The translations under genes were made by a program, and so were the position numbers. 29,787 bases of DNA from Caldisericota bacterium (lineage in GTDB: Bacteria; Caldisericota; Caldisericia; Cryosericales; Cryosericaceae): assembly GCA_026390285.1 (NCBI GenBank), contig JAPLGH010000070.1, positions 1 to 29,787 of the forward strand. The letters run 5' to 3'. The notes below the pieces were generated by a model that worked only from the letters and a program-made list of their open reading frames with translations, did not search any database and was not told the origin of the DNA. Shown here piece by piece: positions 8,301-15,523 of the stretch. Each line of letters starts with the position of its first letter. Within the stretch, counting starts at the first letter, position 1.

Positions 8301-9439
8301 AGGCCCTTGGGGCTCTGCTGAGAGGTGATCAGCTCATCGTGATGGGGGACACGAGGCAGCTTCCGCCCACCTCGTTCTTCGACCGGATGGTGTCCGATGA
8401 CGAAACCGACGATGAAGACATCGCAGACGTCTCGGCTCAAGACATCGAGAGCATCCTGCATCTGTGCAAGAATGCCCTGCCCGTGCAGTGCCAGAAATCG
8501 CTGCTGTGGCATTACCGCAGCAGGCACGAGTCCCTGATTGCCGTGTCGAACCGTGAGTTCTACGAGAACCGGCTCCGTGTCTACCCGTCAGCCGTCGACA
8601 ATGCCCCGGGGCTGGGGCTGAGCTTCGTCCATGTACCTGATGGAGTCTACGACCGTGGACGCAGCCGTACGAACCGCGTCGAAGCCGCCGAGGTTGCGCG
8701 GAGGGTGGTCCAGCACTATCAGGAGCATCCCGCGTTGAGCCTGGGCGTCGGAACATTCAACACGGAACAGCAGCGCGCAATAGACGACGAGCTTGCGCTC
8801 CTGCGCGAGACGAACCCTCAGCTCGACCGGTTCTTCGACCGCACCAATCCGGAACACTGCTTCGTCAAGAACATTGAGACGATCCAGGGGGACGAGCGTG
8901 ACATCATTTTTGTCAGCGTTGGCTACGGCTATGATGGGAGCCATGGCTTCTCCCAGAACTTCGGCCCGATCAACAAGCTGGGTGGCGAGCGCAGACTCAA
9001 CGTCCTCATGACACGTGCGCGCGTAGAGTGCGTCATCTTCGCCAACTTTCAGGCCGAGATGATTCCGGCGGATGGGACAGGGATGGGACTCTCAGCGCTG
9101 AGGGCGTTCCTTCAGTACGCGGCGACGAGGACGTTTCCCGTCACGACTGGTACGCTGGAGGACGCAGAGTCCCCCTTCGAGGATACCGTCGGGGAGCTGC
9201 TCCAGGATGCCGGGTTCACGATCAAGCGGCAGGTGGGGTGCGCCCACTTCAGAGTGGATATTGGGGTCGTCGACCCGGTTCATCCTGGCAGGTATATCTG
9301 CGGGGTCGAGTGCGACGGAGCCACGTATCACTCCGCACGCGTCGCGCGGGATCGCGACCGTCTGCGTCAGCAAATCCTTGAGGGGCTCGGCTGGCGTATC
9401 GTTCGAGTCTGGTCGACCGAATGTTCGTCGTATCGCTGA
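5312..9439 (+). CDS. DUF4011-SF1 helicase-Vsr/MTES_1575-like nuclease (defence helicase; C-terminal domain frameshifted off)
   Basis: 1375 residues in frame. The ATG at 5312 after GGAGG (5302-5306) is preferred over the upstream in-frame ATG at 5258, because it begins directly with the DUF4011 signature (LLDLTMRNRLLNYRP). Walker A GPPGTGKS is at 346-353. The Walker B-type motif DEASQ (988-992) is followed by GDTRQLPPTSFF, typical of AAA_11/AAA_12 SF1 helicases. The C-terminus (about 1290-1375) is a small Vsr/MTES_1575-like endonuclease with DIGVVDP, GVECDGATYHS and GWRIVRVWST. Family members continue from WSTDWF into a DUF3320 domain; here the frame runs into TECSSYR and stops, while the missing domain follows in other frames. 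Known homologues with this architecture act as single-gene phage defence (I believe under the name Hhe). Confidence 0.85.
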   Translation: MDPRLEQKLDDARRSLLDLTMRNRLLNYRPTKVRSLRVLGIDPRVAFDVLVNQEKAIVVHGRTDLESVTARGLFDGETNAGRGPSDDPESSHGGTRTSGHLLTDRPPVSLVPLSDIVIPSGNFSADASYDPERLAKRLRDLDTDARSVVEERGYNVLHLALGFLEWRETDAADTAQRAPVVLVPVRLEALQQGRGYQIVWNGDDVVANVSLQAKLREQSIEMPELNGPETAAELDEYYHSVGRAVSDEWHVVDLVELDFFSFARFSLYRDLDPKAWSETAHFERTALLRSLLLNEPVPGNDGPGFDPETIDEKLHAVDILHVVDADPSQIAVIEDAKTGRSLVVEGPPGTGKSQTIVNIIAELLGNGKKVLFVSQKMAALDVVKQRLDGVGLGTACLELHSDKATKEHFVDQLRKVLENEVCPHTTDIADYDRVDALRAQLGAYARALGDPVGAAKSSVFALFGLKERAITQLRKSLLPLETQEFDGADTWEANEINIYRQAVLALGRHLESVGSVTENPWRECEVGLLMPNDLPTIGRLLEAAKGAIERAREAMAGLLELGIPATSTFAEVLTSMERSPEAVEAPTLESAVSTSPEWHRGVGASDGLVDAVRHIQAMRSDAELRYEEGLASADVDGAIASYLRLCETHRYYETFPQRIGRLFSREYRRAHASVLALLVLDEPVCDRRMLELLARLKDLLKEREGVAGQAGTGTAYFGSAWKGEDSDLEQLARVSTWMLRLRAAIDEGRLTPKVLAAVTRPAGERLAQIHDMEQKRQDARSSLLGVYARVGYDTSTKLVDDTPLGELVRLLDTWIQAVNLLPLWSEYVVARSDCRKALGSTFVETAESGRFLPSELAPYFDACLADTLLRKAFNEHPALARFSGASHEAAIEEYVRLDRRIIQLNQHRLARLIEDGRPAILANPTHGSEAGVVRGEINRKRRHRPIRSLMREAGSYIQALKPCFLMSPLSVAQFLDPTTASFDCIIFDEASQVKPEEALGALLRGDQLIVMGDTRQLPPTSFFDRMVSDDETDDEDIADVSAQDIESILHLCKNALPVQCQKSLLWHYRSRHESLIAVSNREFYENRLRVYPSAVDNAPGLGLSFVHVPDGVYDRGRSRTNRVEAAEVARRVVQHYQEHPALSLGVGTFNTEQQRAIDDELALLRETNPQLDRFFDRTNPEHCFVKNIETIQGDERDIIFVSVGYGYDGSHGFSQNFGPINKLGGERRLNVLMTRARVECVIFANFQAEMIPADGTGMGLSALRAFLQYAATRTFPVTTGTLEDAESPFEDTVGELLQDAGFTIKRQVGCAHFRVDIGVVDPVHPGRYICGVECDGATYHSARVARDRDRLRQQILEGLGWRIVRVWSTECSSYR

Positions 9440-10268
9440 GCATGACGGAGACCAGGAATCCGCGCCAGGAGCGCCTGGCATGGCGGGCGGAGGCGCTTGG
9501 CAGGCCGGGTCCTCCTTTGGCGCTCGTACGAGGCAAGATAGTCCAGTTGAGGGAATCCCAGCATCAGGCCAGGCTGGACCTCAAACTGTTGCTACGCGAC
9601 CGAGGGAGGTAGAAAACGTTATCGTTCAGCCATACACCATGTGCACAGCGACGCGCGGCGTCTTCACTGCGATTGACCTGAGAGAGGCTTCGATTGTTGC
9701 GGTCGCGTCCGTCGTCGTGGAGGTCGTGCTGGTAGAAGGGCCGATCCACGAGACTGAGGGCGTGAGGCGAGTGCGTACTCTGTGGGGATTCCAGCGTGCA
9801 GGCCCACGGATCCAGGAAAAGGTGTATCGGGCAATCAACTATGCTTGCTCGTGGGACAAGGCCAGGAACACGATGGCTAGGCCTCAGGTCACATATGCCG
9901 GACTGCTGGATACGTTTCTTGATGCACCGATCGTGCAGAAAGGCGAGTACCTGTGGCCCGCATCCATGGGGACAGTAGCCCCACGTAGGCGAGACGATGC
10001 CTTCTTGGCCAGCATCGAACTGATCTGCGATGAGGAGATCCTAGCCGCAATCGTCCTGATTCTCGAGTCCGACTGTTCTGCTCCCATCGACGGACTTGTC
10101 ATCAGCTGTGGCCGGGTTCTGGGCATACAGGCTGTCCATGACCAGACGCGAGAGCGGATCGAAGGGGTCATCCGTATGGCGGTGCGCCAAAAAGTGTTAT
10201 GTACTCTAGAAAATGGGAATATCGGACTGAGACCACCAGGCTCTCCCTCGTTCAAGGTCGAGGCATAG
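9421..10268 (+). pseudogene. Displaced C-terminal DUF3320-type region of the helicase-nuclease
   Basis: Continuation of the preceding gene out of frame. From 9424 to about 9612 the frame starting at 9421 has a coding-like, GC-rich third position and restores WSTE-(W)F. From about 9613 to 10268 a third frame reads QPYT, then VVVEVVLVEGPIHETEGVRRVRTLWGFQRAGPRIQEKVYRAI-like sequence, KGEYLWP, and a second similar repeat (LIVSCGRVLG-like, HDQTRERIEGVIRMA). This is the paired winged-helix DUF3320 pattern. One missing base near 9423 and one more near 9600-9615 would explain the break. No good ribosome binding site supports independent translation. Either the gene is inactivated or the assembly lost bases. 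Confidence 0.7.
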
Positions 10269-10453
10269 CGACCTGCATCGTGCAATGCTCTGACAGCCAT
10301 CTGCCAATTCTTGGTGTCTCCAAAACACCTTTGTTGTGGTATAGTCTCAATTGTACAAGACGTATTGACAAGAGCTGGAGGATTCATCGTGTATACTCTG
10401 CTTCGTGAGGTCTGTGCTGGTGGCGCTATCTGCGTCGCTGCGCTGGTGTTGTC

Positions 10454-13400
10454 ATGCCTGTGAGTCCGCTGGGGAAGTATCTGAGCGATGTCAGCGAGAT
10501 CCACCGGTCGGGAGCAGGCGTTCCGGAGACCTCATACTACCCGGCGATCAGGGACCTGTTCAACGACGTTGGCAAGACACTCAAGCCTGCTGTGCGATGT
10601 CTGGTACATTTGCACAACACTGGCGCTGGCATCCCCGACGGCGGCTTATTCACCGCTCAGCAGCTGCGTGGCGACCCTGCGAGCAACTGGGATGATGTCG
10701 GACTGACACCGGAACGCGGCGCGCTGGAGGTCAAGCCACCGAGTGAGGACGTCATGTCCGTGGCTCTGAGTACGCAAGTGTGTAGCTACCTTGAGACCTA
10801 CGGGCTTGTCCTGGTGACCAACCTGCGCGAGTTCGTGCTCGTGCGGCGGAACGGTCAAGGCGAACCCACCATACTGGAGCGGTTCATGCTGGCTCCGTCT
10901 GAGGCGGAGTTCTGGACTCTAACTATCCACCCGCAGAAGGCTGCACACGAGCTCGGCGAGCGGTTCGTGGAGTACCTACGCCGCGTGACGCTGGCCAAGG
11001 CGGAACTGGTCTCGCCAAAGCAGGTGGCGTGGTTTCTCGCCTCGTATGCCCGTGATGCTCGGGCACGTATCGAGCACGCCGACCTTCAGGCACTGACAGC
11101 CGTTCGTGGTGCACTGGAGTCGTCGCTGGGGCTGACGTTTGAAGGGGAGAGGGGCGATCACTTCTTCCGGTCGACCCTGATTCAGACGCTCTTCTATGGG
11201 CTGTTCTCTGCGTGGGTCCTGTGGTGTCGAACCCACAGGGACAATGAGGGCTTCGACTGGAAGGATGCGCAGTGGTCGCTGCATGTTCCCATGATCCGTG
11301 CTCTCTTCGAGCAGGTGTCTCAGCCAAGCAAGCTGCTGCCACTCCACTTGGTGGAGCCGCTGGAATGGGCAGCAGGTGTCCTCAATCGGGTCGACCGCAC
11401 ACAGTTCTTCGCGACGTTCAGAGAAGAACAGGCTGTGCAGTATTTCTATGAGCCATTCCTGGAGGAGTTCGACCCTGTGCTGCGCAAGGACTTGGGTGTA
11501 TGGTACACGCCCGAGGAGATCGTTCGGTATCAGGTAGAGCGGGTTGACTATGTTCTGCGGACCGAACTGGACATTGCGCGCGGATTGGCGGATCCCAGGG
11601 TCGTGGTGTTGGATCCATGCTGCGGCACTGGCACGTACTTGGTGGAGGTCCTGCGTCGCATCCAGCGCACGCTGAAGGACGAGGGCGAGGATGCGCTGTC
11701 CGCTCAGGACGTGAAAACGGCTGCCATGACGCGTATCCATGGGTTCGAGATCATGCCGGCACCCTTTGTCGTCGCGCATTTGCAGCTGGGTCTGCTGCTC
11801 ATCTCGATGGGTGCGCCGTTGCAGAATGACGAGCGCGTCGGGGTGTACCTGACCAACTCGCTGACAGGCTGGACCCCAAGCGCGTCCGGCGTTCACGAGC
11901 CGACACCCGAGGAACGGCTGTTTCCCGAGATGACGGATGAGCGCGACGCAGCCCGGAACATCAAGCAGGAGGAACAGATTCTCGTCGTTCTGGGCAATCC
12001 ACCGTACAACGCCTTTGCCGGCGTCCATGCAGAGGAAGAGGGTGACCTGGTCGACTGCTACAAGGACGGCCTCAACAAGCGTGTCGACGAGGGCGGCTGG
12101 GGCATTCGCAAGTTCAACCTGGATGACCTGTACGTGCGGTTCTTCAGGATCGCGGAGCGCCGCATTACTGAGGGGCGGCCAGGCAGGGGCGTTGTCAGTT
12201 ACATATCCAATTGCTCGTACCTGGGAGACCCGTCATTTGTGGTGATGCGGAAACGCCTGAGTGAGGAATTCGATGCGATGTGGTTCGACAACATGAATGG
12301 TGACAGTCGCGCGACTGGCAAGAAGACGCCAGACGGAAGGCCCGATCCATCGGTGTTCTCGACTCAGTACCACAGTGTGGGCATCAAGGTTGGCACTGCT
12401 ATAGCAACGCTGGTTCGCACCTCGCCACGTCGCCAAGCACCAACTGTTTACTATCGCAACTTTTGGGGGGCGTCCAAACGGCAGGATCTCTTGGAGAGCT
12501 TGGCCACGGCTACCAATCCGGGCTACATGAGTGCGTTGCCCTCTACCGAGAACAAGTACTCTTTCCGACCGTGCGGTGACACTGCGGCATATGACGCGTG
12601 GCCGAAGGTGACGGAGTTGGCGCAAGAGGCTCCGCTGAATGGGCCAGTAGAAAGACGAGGAAACTCCCTTATCGTCTTCCCGGAACAGAGGTCTCAGTTG
12701 CAGTTAGTCCGTGATTGGCTTGACCCAACAGTGTCAAACGAGGCCATCGCCGATCGCGCCCCCAGGTTCATGAAGTCGTCAGGAGAGTTCGACGCAGTAC
12801 GGACTCGGACGTTGAAGTTGGGTAGAGGAGTCAGATATGATCCATCCCATATCCTGTCATATCCCTTCAAGCCCTTTGACGTGCGGCTAGCCTACCTAGA
12901 CCCGATGATCCAGCCACTCTTCTCGCGACCAGCACCCGCCTTGATGCGACAGACATGCACTCCTGACAACTTCTTCTTCTTAACTCGCGACACAGCAGAT
13001 AAAGATCCAGAGGGTGTACCCTTCTTCGTGTCCAAGTATGTCTGTGACTATGATTTCTTGTCAGGTCACGCGCGCCACTTCTCCTGTTTGTGGAAGACTA
13101 GTGAGAGACGAGGCTTTCATAATGATGTTGGGGATCTCGGATTCACGAATGGCCGTTCAGAAGAGCAAACCACAGCCAATCTCTCCACGTATGCGCGTTC
13201 TTATCTTGCCTTGCTGGACATCACTGATGTGGACGGGAACGTTGAGACTGCCGGGATCGTTTGGATGCATGCCCTTGCCATCGGATACTCACCTGCTTAC
13301 CTGACTGAGAATGCCAATGGCATTCGTCAGGACTGGCCACGTGTCCCGTTGCCAGCGACACGCAAGCTGCTGGAATCCTCAGCTATGCTAGGCAAGAGCG

Positions 13401-14038
13401 TTGCCGCGTTGCTGGACACTGAGTCGCCGGTTGATGGCGTCAGTGCTGGCACCGTCCATTCCGACCTGCGGACCATGGGCACGCTGCAAGTGTCCCGGGG
13501 GCACGTACTGGATACTGTTGCTGGCGACTTGAGTATCACAGCGGGCTGGGGTCATGGTGGCTTGGATGGGGTCACTATGCCCGGCAGGGGCCGCCTGACC
13601 GAGCGCGACTACACCGCAGCCGAATGCGCAGCCATAACAGCGGGCGCTCTTGCGCTAGGCATGACGTTCGACGAGGCGCTGAATCTTCTGGGTCGTCGGA
13701 CATACGATGTCTGGCTCAACGACCTCGCGTTCTGGCAGAACGTGCCGGTCAACGTCTGGAACTACGTCATCGGTGGCTATCAGGTCATCAAGAAGTGGCT
13801 CAGCTACCGTGAGCGCACTCTTCTGGGGCGCGACCTGACCATCGACGAGGCACGCTACGTCACCGAGATGGTTCGCCGTCTGTCGGCTTTGATCCTTCTT
13901 CAACCTCGATTGGATGAGAATTATCATGCCGTTGCAGCTGCGACGGGCAGCCTTGGAGTGTCTGACCCCGATGTCGTGGGGCCGAGGATTGGTGTTGTGG
14001 CAGGCGATACGCCTGCAGGCATAGGGGGCACTGAGTGA
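10454..14038 (+). CDS. Type IIG-like single-chain restriction-modification enzyme (PD-ExK nuclease, N6-adenine methylase, ISP-type specificity region)
   Basis: 1194 residues combining cutting, methylation and recognition. The N-terminal nuclease shows the PD-ExK residues Glu25 (VPET), Asp62 (GIPDGGLFT), Glu92 and Lys94 (LEVK). A helical connector leads to the gamma-class adenine methylase with AdoMet motif I DPCCGTGTYL (from 387) and catalytic NPPY (515-518). The C-terminal ~500 residues resemble the type ISP target-recognition region, ending with YDVWLNDLAFWQNVPVNVWNY-type sequence. There is no helicase domain, unlike true type ISP enzymes. The start lacks a strong ribosome binding site but matches the conserved SPLGKYLSDV-IRxSGAxVPET beginning of the family. 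The stop overlaps the TIR gene start, so the two are translationally coupled. The 10269-10453 gap holds no gene. Confidence 0.87.
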   Translation: MPVSPLGKYLSDVSEIHRSGAGVPETSYYPAIRDLFNDVGKTLKPAVRCLVHLHNTGAGIPDGGLFTAQQLRGDPASNWDDVGLTPERGALEVKPPSEDVMSVALSTQVCSYLETYGLVLVTNLREFVLVRRNGQGEPTILERFMLAPSEAEFWTLTIHPQKAAHELGERFVEYLRRVTLAKAELVSPKQVAWFLASYARDARARIEHADLQALTAVRGALESSLGLTFEGERGDHFFRSTLIQTLFYGLFSAWVLWCRTHRDNEGFDWKDAQWSLHVPMIRALFEQVSQPSKLLPLHLVEPLEWAAGVLNRVDRTQFFATFREEQAVQYFYEPFLEEFDPVLRKDLGVWYTPEEIVRYQVERVDYVLRTELDIARGLADPRVVVLDPCCGTGTYLVEVLRRIQRTLKDEGEDALSAQDVKTAAMTRIHGFEIMPAPFVVAHLQLGLLLISMGAPLQNDERVGVYLTNSLTGWTPSASGVHEPTPEERLFPEMTDERDAARNIKQEEQILVVLGNPPYNAFAGVHAEEEGDLVDCYKDGLNKRVDEGGWGIRKFNLDDLYVRFFRIAERRITEGRPGRGVVSYISNCSYLGDPSFVVMRKRLSEEFDAMWFDNMNGDSRATGKKTPDGRPDPSVFSTQYHSVGIKVGTAIATLVRTSPRRQAPTVYYRNFWGASKRQDLLESLATATNPGYMSALPSTENKYSFRPCGDTAAYDAWPKVTELAQEAPLNGPVERRGNSLIVFPEQRSQLQLVRDWLDPTVSNEAIADRAPRFMKSSGEFDAVRTRTLKLGRGVRYDPSHILSYPFKPFDVRLAYLDPMIQPLFSRPAPALMRQTCTPDNFFFLTRDTADKDPEGVPFFVSKYVCDYDFLSGHARHFSCLWKTSERRGFHNDVGDLGFTNGRSEEQTTANLSTYARSYLALLDITDVDGNVETAGIVWMHALAIGYSPAYLTENANGIRQDWPRVPLPATRKLLESSAMLGKSVAALLDTESPVDGVSAGTVHSDLRTMGTLQVSRGHVLDTVAGDLSITAGWGHGGLDGVTMPGRGRLTERDYTAAECAAITAGALALGMTFDEALNLLGRRTYDVWLNDLAFWQNVPVNVWNYVIGGYQVIKKWLSYRERTLLGRDLTIDEARYVTEMVRRLSALILLQPRLDENYHAVAAATGSLGVSDPDVVGPRIGVVAGDTPAGIGGTE

Positions 14039-15336
14039 CGACGAAGTCAGACAAGGGACGTCCACAAGGAGACTGCAATCTCAGGGTTTCGCGCGAAGAG
14101 GCCAAAACCAAACTTGACGAACGAGTTGTAGCCGGCAAGGAAATGCTCGAACGGCCAATTTCTACAGAACCCGAGCTGGGCCAATTGTGGCACGACTATC
14201 AGGTCTGGGACGACTACAATGCCGAGCTGCTCAAGCGCTGTTTCAGTTCCAATGAATTCCAGGAGGAGTACTCCAAGTCGCCGGGCTTCTGGTCCGTTCC
14301 GATGCACCCGACGTTCGAAGAGACTGTTGCGGACAGACGTGGCGACATTCGCCTGAAGCTGGTCCGACTGCAGTCGATCATTGGAAGGCTAGAACTCATA
14401 CCAGAAGAGGCCGGCGTCAAGCAGCGAGGCGAGGATGGCGGGTGGCCAGTTGCGAGCGCCAGCGAGATCACCAATGGGAAGGGTGTTGTCCCATCGAACG
14501 ACGTAAGAAATGATCTGGAACAGCTGATACAGTTGGGACAAGACCTGATCAATCGGAACATCGACAACGTGGAGCAATTGAAGAAGGCCGCGGAAGAGTA
14601 CCGTCTGTGGGATGAGTGGAACAGGGACTACATATACAGGTTGTTCGAGAGCAAGCGGGAGGGAAACGAGTATGCGAACAACATAGGAGATGCCAGCTAT
14701 GGAGGCTACTCCTCTGCCTGTTTCGACCTTTCCTTCGATCAGCACGTTCTAGTCCTGCGGAGGGCAATCAAGGAGAAGACCGTGCGGCTCCAGTCACTGA
14801 AGAATCGCTATGGGTTGATTCAAGAGGGTCTGAGAGCGCACAAGGGCCCAGCGAAGGACGAGACTCCAGCGGATTCGAGCAAAGTGTTCATTGTGCACGG
14901 GCGAGATGTCAACACCCTAGCCAAAGTTGAGGCCTTTCTTCGGAAACTCAGAGTCGAGCCGATCGTGCTGCAGGATATGCCCAATATGGGCCAAAGTCTG
15001 CTGGGAAAAATCCGGACGAATTCGAACGTCGCCTACGCGGTTGTCCTCCTAACCGGGGACGACGAGGGACGATTGAACGTTGTCGGCAATAAGAACGCTT
15101 CGCCTGAGTTCAGACTTCGTGCCCGACAGAATGTGATCTTCGAGCTTGGTTTCTTCCTTGCGCAACTAGGGAACGATCATGTCGCTGCCATATACCAGGA
15201 TGGTGTCGATATCCCATCGGATTTCTTGGGAATAATGTACATTGCGTGGGACGAGAATGGCAGTTGGCAGATGAAGCTTTTCAAGGAATTGCAGGCTGCA
15301 GGGCTCTCGGTAGATGCAAACAGCATGTTCAAGTGA
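14035..15336 (+). CDS. TIR-like (CAP12/PF10137-type) nucleotide-binding effector with duplicated N-terminal domain
   Basis: 433 residues. The C-terminal 283-428 is the TIR-like domain of predicted nucleotide-binding proteins: KVFIVHGRDVNTLAKVEAFL, then LTGDDEG at 339 and RARQNVIFELGFF at 362-374, where Glu370 is the expected NADase glutamate, then DFLGIMYIAWDENGSW. Relatives (CBASS and Pycsar TIR effectors) hydrolyse NAD+ when activated. The N-terminal 260 residues hold two similar helical units, about 26-122 and 160-262, each with a YxxWDxxNxxxxxRxF core and an (V)RLQSxxxRxxLI end. The GTG start lies in GTGA overlapping the restriction enzyme's stop by four bases. The 187 bp after it contain no convincing gene. 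Confidence 0.85.
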   Translation: MTTKSDKGRPQGDCNLRVSREEAKTKLDERVVAGKEMLERPISTEPELGQLWHDYQVWDDYNAELLKRCFSSNEFQEEYSKSPGFWSVPMHPTFEETVADRRGDIRLKLVRLQSIIGRLELIPEEAGVKQRGEDGGWPVASASEITNGKGVVPSNDVRNDLEQLIQLGQDLINRNIDNVEQLKKAAEEYRLWDEWNRDYIYRLFESKREGNEYANNIGDASYGGYSSACFDLSFDQHVLVLRRAIKEKTVRLQSLKNRYGLIQEGLRAHKGPAKDETPADSSKVFIVHGRDVNTLAKVEAFLRKLRVEPIVLQDMPNMGQSLLGKIRTNSNVAYAVVLLTGDDEGRLNVVGNKNASPEFRLRARQNVIFELGFFLAQLGNDHVAAIYQDGVDIPSDFLGIMYIAWDENGSWQMKLFKELQAAGLSVDANSMFK

Positions 15337-15523
15337 TCCCAAGGCTTGGGCGATCCTGAGACGACGCCGTTATCGGGCAGTGGGTCAGTGCGATCCATGC
15401 TGGACCAGATCGGTTGCTAAGAGCATATGCGGCGAAGGAGAATCGACGAGTCAGGACGCCGGTGAAGTCTATCTTGATTGGGATACATTTGATGCGCTTA
15501 AACGCAGGTGAGGGAGGCAAGTA

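Noticed and set aside
9407..9440. Programmed ribosomal frameshift in the helicase gene
   Set aside because: No slippery heptamer or poly-A/T run near the break, and more than one frame change is needed to reach the DUF3320-like region.
10365..10397. TTGACA and TATACT before the type IIG gene
   Set aside because: The two hexamers are 21 bp apart, too far for a standard sigma-70 promoter.
10976..12028. 350-codon minus-strand open frame
   Set aside because: Antisense to the restriction-methylase, crossing its AdoMet motif I and NPPY regions.
15314..15511. 65-codon open frame between the TIR and KAP genes
   Set aside because: Overlaps the TIR gene end, has no ribosome binding site and only its last 15 residues look protein-like. 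Too weak to call.
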